Source of the DNA: Fibrobacter succinogenes
GTDB lineage: Bacteria > Fibrobacterota > Fibrobacteria > Fibrobacterales > Fibrobacteraceae
Direction of reading: 5' to 3'
DNA: 64,000 nucleotides
Assembly: GCA_902762305.1 (NCBI GenBank)
Contig: CACWNW010000001.1
Location: 124,001-188,000, forward strand
Part shown: in pieces, positions 8,462 through 15,544 of the stretch
How the letters are laid out: the number at the start of each line of letters is the position of its first letter
Position numbering within the stretch: the first letter of the stretch is position 1
Notes under the pieces: generated by a model
What the model saw: only the letters and a program-made list of their open reading frames with translations
What the model was told of the DNA's origin: nothing
Database searches by the model: none
Translations under genes and position numbers: made by a program

Positions 8462-10009
8462 CTACACGCCCTGGCTTTCGCGGTATTCACCACCAAACGC
8501 CATCCCGCTCACCGAAAGAATCGGCGGAAACTGGATGCGTTTTGCAAGCGCAAGCCCGCGGAAGCGCCTGTGCCATGCACGCATGTCCTCGAGCGCTTCG
8601 TCCTTGGTCTTGAAAAGTTTCTTGAAATACTTCGGGTCGGCACCGATTTCCTTGCAGAGCGTACCCTTCTCGAGCAGACTCTCCGTCTCGTCCAGGCCGT
8701 GGTTCTGGTCCACCCAGTAAGCGAAAAGCCTGTCGTGGTATGGGTACTTGATCGGGTCGCCCTTGCCTTCGTCCACATTCATCGCCTCGCTGAGTTCCGC
8801 ACTCGCAGGCACGTCGATGGAAGCCTTCGGGATAATTTCTTTTTTGCGGTTAATGTAGCGGGCCAGTTCGTACACCTGGGTTTTCCAGAGGTCACCGAGT
8901 GCACACATCACACCGCATGTATCGCCGTAGAGCGTGCAGTAGCCGGCCGTAGCCTCGCTCTTGTTGCCGTTGCAGGTGACACCCGCGCCGAGCACCGACG
9001 CGACAGAAAGCAGCACGGAAGAAGAACGGGTTCGCGCCTGCAGGTTTTCGTACGCAAGGCCCTCGACCTTGATTTTCTTGTCGCTGCGTTCGAACTTGCA
9101 CTTGCCGAGGCTTTCGCACACCGCGTTCAGCATGTCCGAAATCGGGGCCACCATGTAGGGCGTCTTCAGGTTCTTCGCCAAGTCGCGGGCTGCATTCTTC
9201 GTGGTATCGGAATTGAAGCGCGTCGGCATGTTCACGAGGTACACATTCTTCGCGCCAATCGCTTCCGCATACAGCACAGCAGAGACGGCGCTATCGATAC
9301 CGCCGCTCGCACCGATGACCATACGTTCGATATGGAACTTCTTCAGGTTCTCGCGAATCATGTACACAAGCGCATCGTGCAACACAGCAATCGGTTCGGC
9401 AGGCTTCACAGACTTCTCGCCCGAAACAAACTTCACGCGGCCCTTCGTAATATCCAGCAGCGCCTCGCATTCACGGAACTGCGGCATGCGGTAGACAACC
9501 TTGCCCGTCTTGTCGTACACGCGGCAACCGCCATCGAGCGCGTAGATGTTCTTGCCGGAATTTTCCGTACCGACGGCACCCATATAGACGATGGCCTTCT
9601 TGTTTTCCTTCACGAAATCCGAGCAGAACTCGTCGACATCCTCTTCCTTGAGGACCGAGAATTCCTGATAATCAGAGACGACCTCGAAATCGTTGTCCCA
9701 GCCGTCCATGTAGCCATTGACATAGTGGTTGTACATGCATTCGTCGAGCATGGCGCTCGTACCCACGAGAATCTCGATACCCTTCGAAAGCTTTTCGAGC
9801 ATCACGTCCGCATCGCGTTCCTTGATCTGGAACCCGATTTCATCCTGCATCGAGCCCAGCCTAAAATAATCCCCCGTCATCGCATACTCAGGGAAAAGCA
9901 CGATATCGGCACCGGCCTTCTTGGCGCGAGCGACCGCAGCCTTCATCTTCTTGACATTCTCTTCCGGTTTTCCCGGAGCAACTTCCATCTGGACTAAATA
10001 AACCTTCAT
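8462..10009 (-). CDS. nadE: NAD+ synthase with a shortened nitrilase-like N-terminal domain
   Basis: A 515-residue protein that should amidate nicotinic acid adenine dinucleotide to NAD+. The C-terminal synthetase domain is intact: the PP-loop SGGIDS at 235-240, followed by the GVTCNGNKSEATAGYCTLYGD and DLWKTQVYELARYIN blocks. The N-terminal part begins like the glutaminase (nitrilase) domain with VYLVQ and LFPEYAMTG, giving the catalytic Glu41. The middle of that domain appears to be missing: I see no K-x-x-LPNY-like lysine segment and no ICED-W-like nucleophile elbow, and the domain is only ~200 residues long. The enzyme may therefore use free ammonia. I chose the ATG at 10009, preceded by AGAAGG. 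It heads the moxR operon. Confidence 0.9.
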   Translation of the reverse strand: MKVYLVQMEVAPGKPEENVKKMKAAVARAKKAGADIVLFPEYAMTGDYFRLGSMQDEIGFQIKERDADVMLEKLSKGIEILVGTSAMLDECMYNHYVNGYMDGWDNDFEVVSDYQEFSVLKEEDVDEFCSDFVKENKKAIVYMGAVGTENSGKNIYALDGGCRVYDKTGKVVYRMPQFRECEALLDITKGRVKFVSGEKSVKPAEPIAVLHDALVYMIRENLKKFHIERMVIGASGGIDSAVSAVLYAEAIGAKNVYLVNMPTRFNSDTTKNAARDLAKNLKTPYMVAPISDMLNAVCESLGKCKFERSDKKIKVEGLAYENLQARTRSSSVLLSVASVLGAGVTCNGNKSEATAGYCTLYGDTCGVMCALGDLWKTQVYELARYINRKKEIIPKASIDVPASAELSEAMNVDEGKGDPIKYPYHDRLFAYWVDQNHGLDETESLLEKGTLCKEIGADPKYFKKLFKTKDEALEDMRAWHRRFRGLALAKRIQFPPILSVSGMAFGGEYRESQGV

Positions 10010-10036
10010 AGGACCTTCTTTTTTTCTACAGAAATA

Positions 10037-10070
10037 TAAAAAACGTCGCAGGCTCAACTCCCGCAACGTT
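10037..10070 (-). terminator. Bidirectional terminator upstream of nadE
   Basis: The arms AACGTCGCAGG (10042-10052) and CCCGCAACGTT (10060-10070) form an eleven-pair stem with two wobble pairs. T runs flank it in both directions. On the minus strand it ends the lipoprotein gene at 10100; the nadE promoter must lie in the remaining ~30 bases. Confidence 0.8.
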
Positions 10071-10099
10071 TTTTTCAAGTTCTGGCATAGGGCGCCATT

Positions 10100-11269
10100 T
10101 TACTCGTATATAGGAACTTCCCATTCCTTCGGAATGTTCGGTTCGTCGGGATCGCTATGCGCGTACTTGAACCCCTTCTTGGGGTCGAGATCCGAGACTA
10201 CGCCCTTGACCGACGGGGTGCAGCCCTTATCCGAGCAGGCAGTAAACTTGAGCATGAGGTTGTCCCCATACACGTCCCACGTACCGTTCCTCTTCAGTTT
10301 CGGATCTACGCCTTTCTTGGCCTCGAGTTCAAACGTCTTGTCATCCTTGAGTTTGAACATCCAGTCGAGCCCGTCGACCGACACGTCCCATTCCTGCGCC
10401 AAGTTCTTCGCAGAAACCTTGCCGTATTTCAGTTCAGACACCTTACACGTGAGCGACTTGCCCGTAGAGAAGTCGATTCCATATTTGTTGCTCACCGTAG
10501 CCGTGAACATCGAATACGTGGGTTGCGGGTAGAACAGCGTATGCATCAGGAGCTTGCCGCGGTGGATGTCGTAGTAGCCGGCAGACCAGGTACCGTTCTT
10601 GTCATCCTTGGTCTCCACAATGTAGCGGCCATCATAGAACGAGTAAACTTCCTTTGCGCCAGAATCCGGCTCGCACTCGAGCTGCTTCCCGGCGAGATCC
10701 TCACCCTTCGAAATGATGCTCGTCGTCGTCTTGACGGAGGTTTCCTTCACATCCTTGTAAGTCTTGCCATCAAGCGTATACTGCAACTGGTCGTCCTCGT
10801 TCACGATGAACCCGATAGAGCGGCCCGGATTCTTATTGGATTCACTAGGGACAAGCGCCTTCATGGAATCCACGACACCCTTGGCATCGATTGCCGCGAT
10901 GGTCCCCCGAGAAAACTCGATTACGCCATCCTTGAAATCGGAGGGAACAGAAATCCACGCCGTATCGGGAACCCAGATGGAGAAAAGGCCGATTTTCGTG
11001 CCCGTGGCGAGGTAGGCCGTACCACCGAAGAAGCCGGAGAGTTCCATGTTCCTCTCGAGGTCGTCGAGGGTGGCGACACGCGCACCTTCGGGAATATCCC
11101 TCTTGGCGGACGAGGATGATTTATCCTCTGCCTTCGAGGAAGAGGACTTTTCGGTATCTCCGGCAGAAGACAGCAAGTCGTCGGAAGCATCAGACGAGGT
11201 GGCGTCGCCGCAGGCACCGAGAGAAAGCGCGAGAGCCGCGCAACCGGCAAGAATGAATGAACGTTTCAT
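10100..11269 (-). CDS. Lipoprotein of unknown function
   Basis: A 389-residue lipoprotein: the signal ends in LSLGAC (Cys20), then a Ser/Asp/Lys linker to about residue 58. The remaining ~330 residues are soluble and rich in beta-strand patterns. Two segments resemble each other: GTWSAGYYDIHRGKLLMHT and GTWDVYGDNLMLKFT, which suggests two lipocalin-like repeats similar to the small lipoprotein at 3812-4321. I do not recognise a named family. The gene is flanked by its own terminator and is not obviously in an operon. Confidence 0.78.
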   Translation of the reverse strand: MKRSFILAGCAALALSLGACGDATSSDASDDLLSSAGDTEKSSSSKAEDKSSSSAKRDIPEGARVATLDDLERNMELSGFFGGTAYLATGTKIGLFSIWVPDTAWISVPSDFKDGVIEFSRGTIAAIDAKGVVDSMKALVPSESNKNPGRSIGFIVNEDDQLQYTLDGKTYKDVKETSVKTTTSIISKGEDLAGKQLECEPDSGAKEVYSFYDGRYIVETKDDKNGTWSAGYYDIHRGKLLMHTLFYPQPTYSMFTATVSNKYGIDFSTGKSLTCKVSELKYGKVSAKNLAQEWDVSVDGLDWMFKLKDDKTFELEAKKGVDPKLKRNGTWDVYGDNLMLKFTACSDKGCTPSVKGVVSDLDPKKGFKYAHSDPDEPNIPKEWEVPIYE

Positions 11270-11338
11270 GCAATATCCTTTTTTTAAGGAATATAACTCC
11301 TTTCACCGCAAAAAAACAAGAAAAATGCAAAAAAACGC

Positions 11339-12205
11339 CTATAAAGCAGGCTCAGGGTGATAATCGAGGTCTTTTTTTGCACTTTCTATGTCCGGAACGG
11401 CATCATATAGGAATCCGGCGAGCGCCTGCTCGGCAGAAACGCGACGGCCGCCGATGCGGTTCTTGAACACGGCAAGCCGCTTGGCTAGCCACCAGGGGAC
11501 GCTCAGCATCTTATGCCGGAGGCCCGCCTGGCAAAGCACGCGACGCGCCATCTCGGCCATGGTCATCACCTCGGGCCCGGCAAGCGCATACGTCTTGCCC
11601 ACCGCATCGCGCGAAAGCCCCGCGGCGGCGATACCCTTCACCAAATCGACACTACGTACCGGGCGCTTCTTCGCAACTCCGCCGCCGGGCATCGGGTAAA
11701 TCGGGAACCTGCACACGAAATCGGCAAACATACGGAATTCCACACCGCCGCCGTCGCCAATCACGAGGGTCGGCCGCACGATAGTCCATTCCAGCCCGGA
11801 TTCCTTGACCGCAGCCTCCCCCGCCCGCTTGCTCGCACCATAGGGAGTAAGCACCGGATAAGTGACCGAAATACTCGATACATAGAGGAGCCTGCGGATG
11901 CCCGCGTCCTGGCAGGCCGAAACCACATTCCGCGTACCGCCCGCGTTTATTTTCTTGAAAGCCCGAGCATCGTTCGAAAGGAGAATCGCCGCCAGGTGGA
12001 ACACGCAGTCCACGCCGTCGAAAGCGGGGCGAATGGATTTATAATCCGCGACATTGCCATAGGCCACTTCTACGCCGGGCGGAAGCGACTGCACCAGTGA
12101 ATCGCCCGGGAGCGAAAGAACGCGAACACACACACCGCGTTTCAGAAGTTCCCGGCAGAGCGCCCTCCCTACGACGCCTGCACCTCCCGTCACAAGCGCC
12201 TTCAT
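11339..12205 (-). CDS. NAD(P)-dependent epimerase/dehydratase (extended SDR family)
   Basis: A 288-residue Rossmann protein. VTGGAGVVGRALCRELLKRG at residues 5-24 is the GxxGxxG nucleotide site; DGVDCVFHLAA is the conserved H-x-A-A strand; YGASKRAGE has the YxxxK catalytic pair, although the preceding serine region (VSSISVTYP) is displaced compared with classical epimerases. Its substrate is probably a nucleotide sugar or a related metabolite, not known. The start overlaps the stop of the dnaA-like gene by one base (TGATG), so it is translationally coupled to it, an unusual partner for a replication initiator. Confidence 0.87.
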   Translation of the reverse strand: MKALVTGGAGVVGRALCRELLKRGVCVRVLSLPGDSLVQSLPPGVEVAYGNVADYKSIRPAFDGVDCVFHLAAILLSNDARAFKKINAGGTRNVVSACQDAGIRRLLYVSSISVTYPVLTPYGASKRAGEAAVKESGLEWTIVRPTLVIGDGGGVEFRMFADFVCRFPIYPMPGGGVAKKRPVRSVDLVKGIAAAGLSRDAVGKTYALAGPEVMTMAEMARRVLCQAGLRHKMLSVPWWLAKRLAVFKNRIGGRRVSAEQALAGFLYDAVPDIESAKKDLDYHPEPAL

Positions 12206-13686
12206 CAGGTTTCCAGCATGTAACGGATGTCCCTGACGCGCCTCGCAAGGGCTGCATCCTTGTCCATCATGGCAATCAGGGAGCGAATGGCGGCGATCAC
12301 CGTGGAGTAATCGCGATTGAAAATCTTTCCCACTTCCTGTTCCGTCTCCGTAGTGAGTTCACGGCAGAGGAACATGGCAATCTTGCGCGGGATAGAGGCG
12401 CCCTTGTCCTGGCGCTTCGAAGAAAGCACGACCGCATCGACATTGAAGGAGGCGGCGACCGTCTCGCTGATGCACTTGAGCGTGAGCGTCGCGCCGTCGT
12501 TCTGCGGGGAGACAAGGAGCTGCTTAATGCTGTGCAGGTTCAATTCCACACCGTTCAGGCTGTGCATCGCATCGAGCCAGTTGAGCACGCCTTCGATGAG
12601 GCGGAAGTTGGCGCGCGGAGGTATGGAAAGGAACCTGCAAATTTCTTCGCGGTCGTCGCTTGCAAACGGCAGGCGTTCGGACTTCAGGCGGATAACACCC
12701 ATACGCGTATTCAAGTCGGGCTCGTCCATGCCGACCGCGACACAGTTTTCGAGATGGTTCAGGAGGACCGAAGTCAGCTGCGGGACGGAGGCATCCCTGG
12801 AGGGTTTCTCGCCCGCGGCAAGCTTCTTGAACGAAGCCGGATGGCGGTCGCACGAAAGGATGACCTGTTTGCCGCTGTTGCGCAGGCTGTTTATCATCTT
12901 GGCAAGGATTTCCTGGCTGTAGACACCGCTCTTGAGCAGCTGGATATCGTCAATCAGCAGCAAATCGCATTCCGAATAAAGTTGCCTGAACTTTTCCTTC
13001 AGCTCATCGCGCTTCGCCCACTGCTTCGCGACAGAAGCCTCGACAATGGACATCGTATCGCGCAAGAAGTCGTAAGCCTGGCGGTACACGACACGCATTT
13101 CCGGATTCTTGGCCAAAAGCCTTGCCGCCACCGCCTGGAGCAAGTGGGTCTTGCCGAGGCCCGAGGCTCCATATACAAGGAGCGGGTTCATCGGAAGGTC
13201 TCCGGGATTTTCGACCACGGTGAGGCACGCCTTGAGCGCGAGGGAATTGCAGGAACCTTCGACAAAGTTCTCGAAAGTATAGCCCGCATACATCGGGGAA
13301 CCGAGAACGGCCTTCTTCTTAACGCGCTTCACCTGGGCGGCCTGCTTTGCGGCCTGTTTCACCACGGCGGGCACGGGACTCGGGAATTTCATCTCCGGAA
13401 CGGGTTCGGAAACGGCACGGAGCCGCACCTTATAATCTTCGAAAGCGGAACCGAGTACAGAAGAAAAGGCCTTGCGCAGGAGATCGCCGTAATGGCTGTT
13501 GAGCCAGGTTTCACGGAACTTGTCGGGAACAGAAAGCCAAGCTATCCCGCCGGACATGCCCTCGAACTCAATCGTCTCGAGGAACTGCATCCCAAAAGAG
13601 CTGAATTCACCCTGCGACAGCATATAGTCTTTCACGGACTGCCAGGGCGAAGTCGACAAATTCAATAAAGCAATCGTATTATCCAC
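12205..13686 (-). CDS. dnaA: DnaA-like chromosomal replication initiator, divergent
   Basis: A 493-residue protein with the four-domain DnaA order: domain I (~1-90), a Lys/Ala/Val linker (~100-130), AAA+ domain (~135-360) and a C-terminal helix-turn-helix (~385-493). Walker A is GASGLGKTH (173-181) and Walker B is LLLIDDIQ (242-249). Two places depart from the family. The box VII stretch, normally RLRSRF with the arginine finger, reads SVLLNHLEN. The domain IV signature, normally GRDHTTV, reads NRDYSTV, so the His that contacts the DnaA box is Tyr. It starts with GTG, and that codon sits inside a perfect DnaA box. It could be the genuine but divergent initiator or a paralogue. A 385-base AT-rich spacer lies upstream. 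Confidence 0.82.
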   Translation of the reverse strand: MDNTIALLNLSTSPWQSVKDYMLSQGEFSSFGMQFLETIEFEGMSGGIAWLSVPDKFRETWLNSHYGDLLRKAFSSVLGSAFEDYKVRLRAVSEPVPEMKFPSPVPAVVKQAAKQAAQVKRVKKKAVLGSPMYAGYTFENFVEGSCNSLALKACLTVVENPGDLPMNPLLVYGASGLGKTHLLQAVAARLLAKNPEMRVVYRQAYDFLRDTMSIVEASVAKQWAKRDELKEKFRQLYSECDLLLIDDIQLLKSGVYSQEILAKMINSLRNSGKQVILSCDRHPASFKKLAAGEKPSRDASVPQLTSVLLNHLENCVAVGMDEPDLNTRMGVIRLKSERLPFASDDREEICRFLSIPPRANFRLIEGVLNWLDAMHSLNGVELNLHSIKQLLVSPQNDGATLTLKCISETVAASFNVDAVVLSSKRQDKGASIPRKIAMFLCRELTTETEQEVGKIFNRDYSTVIAAIRSLIAMMDKDAALARRVRDIRYMLET

Positions 13687-13687
13687 A
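13679..13687 (+). promoter_or_regulatory. Consensus DnaA box covering the dnaA start codon
   Basis: TTATCCACA on the plus strand equals TGTGGATAA on the coding strand, and the GTG of this box is the start codon of the dnaA-like gene. A DnaA protein bound here would block translation initiation sites from being transcribed, which fits autoregulation. I found no second strong box nearby. Confidence 0.65.
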
Positions 13688-14071
13688 ATAAACCAAAAAG
13701 AGCAAGAGGGGCTACTAAAGGTTGGGTTAAAAAATTAGATAAAGGGGCCCGGCAAAAATCACCCCCGAAGCAGGTTCAAAAAAATTTTTCTAAAAACAGC
13801 GCAAAAAAGGCTTTTTTCTTAAAAAAAAATTTTATTACCGAATCAACCCCCATTTTTGGGGATTATAGTCACGTAAGAATCAAATAATCTTCCCAGTAAA
13901 AACCACAACATATCAACAGAAAAATTTTAAACCATCCCTTGACAGAACAGATAGTGAACAAAAAAGCATAAAATTTAACAAAATTGGCTTTTTTGCGTCA
14001 ATTTGGGGCATTTTTTGTCAATAAGGAGGCGTAACTCATTGACAGTACGAAAGTTATGTAAGGTTTAAATA
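13687..14071. other. 385-base AT-rich intergenic region upstream of dnaA
   Basis: There is no gene here. The stretch contains long A and T runs, a small hairpin CCCCA-TTTT-TGGGG near 13848-13861, and a possible minus-strand promoter TTGACG (13996-14001) with TTAAAT (13973-13978) at 17-base spacing. AT-richness beside dnaA would fit a DNA unwinding region, but apart from the box at the start codon I see no cluster of DnaA boxes, so I do not call it oriC. Confidence 0.5.
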
Positions 14072-15544
14072 TTATTTTCTCGCGAAAACAATAAAGTTTC
14101 CATCAACATAGGCAACGGCCCATTTTGTGGATTCGCGGAGGCGCTCCAGGAGCCTGTCCCAGCGGGCATAAAAACGCAGCGGAAAGACCGCGCGGTCAAT
14201 GCCCAGAGAATCAGCATCGGCAAGGAACAGCTCCGGGTCTTCGGAATAGCGCATATACCGCTCAAAGAATTCCGCCGTCTTGAGGATGAAGCGCCCGTCG
14301 ATATAGATAGAATCCGCGGGATTCACGAACGCGAGGTACCCGCCGGCACGGTCATCGTTGAACAGCCGGCCCGAATGCGGGTTCTCCTTCATCCAGACGG
14401 CGGCCCCCACAGGCACACGCTGGTAGGCGACCATATGCTTATCGTACGCGGTAAGCGACTTCGCCCAGAACCCAAGCAAGCAGGCAAGGATTACTATAGA
14501 AATTATTTGGCAAATCTTAGAACTGAAAAAATGTGGGATGTGGGATGTGGAATGTGAAATGAAAGATGCGGGATGATATATAAAGGCGAAAAGGAATATC
14601 GGAAGGAACAATACGAAATTCCTTTCGGCCACAAGCGCCATCACCGATGTCACGAGCAACGTTGACCAAAGCACCAATTCATCGCGGCATCGGGCTAGCC
14701 TCACGACGGAATACACCGCACCGAAAAAAGCGAGAACAACCATCAGCGCACATGCAAGAACATTTTCGCCAGCAAGGAGAATGGTAAGCGGGCTACGGTT
14801 CTCCGCAATCTCGCTTGCAAAAATGGCAGCAGAAAGAGAAATGCCGAGCAGCCGGTCCAGAAGGCCGAACGGGTAAAGGAACAGGCGCACGCCTTCTCCA
14901 TGTAAAAAAGGCATCGCAAAAAGCAGCGCCACAAATACGGCAGGCGCTACCATCTGGCATTTTTGCAGCGCGGACCTATTCCTGTACAATGTATGCGCAA
15001 GGCACAGGAGCGCAAAGAGAGGGCCCAGGATGTATAGCCCCTGGAACTTACACCAGAGCCACTGCAGCAAAAGCAGAGCCAGCGCCACAAGGTAGGTCTT
15101 TACACTGTTCGCGGCATGCTTATCGCCCGAAACAAACCGCGCAAGCAGCCACGGCACGACATTCCAGTACACACTGAGGAACAGGAGCGTAAATACAACC
15201 GGTCGCATTTCCATCTGGAAACGGAATACAAACAAAAAAAATGCCGCAATCGCCACTACAACAGGTTTAACACGATTGCGCAAACCCGCAGGATACAGGA
15301 ACAGCGCAAATACGGAGCCCCACAGGAAAGCCTTGAAAGCCACGAGCAGCGGAGCGCCACCTATGCAATACACGGCGTAAACAACATGCTGGAAATATTC
15401 GTGAATATTCGGGAGTCCTTCACGGACGGGGCTCCACGTCACCACCCACTCGCGAGCACACGCCAAATGCCACCAAATGTCCGTATCCGTCAAAGGGAAC
15501 AGCGCAAAGAGAAGCACGCAAAGCGGGACCGCAATCCAGTTCAT
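14072..15544 (-). CDS. Polytopic membrane protein, GT-C-like
   Basis: A 490-residue protein with about ten membrane helices and a ~130-residue soluble C-terminus. The first extracytoplasmic loop holds DTDIWWHLACAREW, an Asp-rich loop after helix 1 as in GT-C glycosyltransferases. The tail holds SGRLFNDDRAGGYLAFVNPADSIYIDGR, a motif I know from uncharacterised bacterial GT-C-like membrane proteins. Substrate unknown. Its start overlaps the stop of the TIGR02171-type gene by four bases, so it is the last gene of the surface block that begins near 21043. A block of degenerate TGTGGGATG repeats is embedded in frame and encodes a Ser/His-rich insert near residues 320-340. Confidence 0.8.
   Translation of the reverse strand: MNWIAVPLCVLLFALFPLTDTDIWWHLACAREWVVTWSPVREGLPNIHEYFQHVVYAVYCIGGAPLLVAFKAFLWGSVFALFLYPAGLRNRVKPVVVAIAAFFLFVFRFQMEMRPVVFTLLFLSVYWNVVPWLLARFVSGDKHAANSVKTYLVALALLLLQWLWCKFQGLYILGPLFALLCLAHTLYRNRSALQKCQMVAPAVFVALLFAMPFLHGEGVRLFLYPFGLLDRLLGISLSAAIFASEIAENRSPLTILLAGENVLACALMVVLAFFGAVYSVVRLARCRDELVLWSTLLVTSVMALVAERNFVLFLPIFLFAFIYHPASFISHSTSHIPHFFSSKICQIISIVILACLLGFWAKSLTAYDKHMVAYQRVPVGAAVWMKENPHSGRLFNDDRAGGYLAFVNPADSIYIDGRFILKTAEFFERYMRYSEDPELFLADADSLGIDRAVFPLRFYARWDRLLERLRESTKWAVAYVDGNFIVFARK
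14531..14576. repeat. Degenerate (A)TGTGGGATG microrepeat inside a coding region
   Basis: About five imperfect copies of a nine- to ten-base unit (variants TGTGGGATG, TGTGGAATG, TGTGAAATG, AAAGATGCG) follow each other. The same kind of repeat occurs in the spacer at 57621-57686. Here it is translated on the minus strand as a His/Ser/Ile-rich loop between membrane helices. Confidence 0.6.

Noticed and set aside
13687-14071. Replication origin (oriC) upstream of dnaA
   Set aside because: AT-rich, but only one consensus DnaA box (at the start codon) and no array of boxes or other origin signs could be seen; a GC-skew calculation on the whole chromosome would be decisive.
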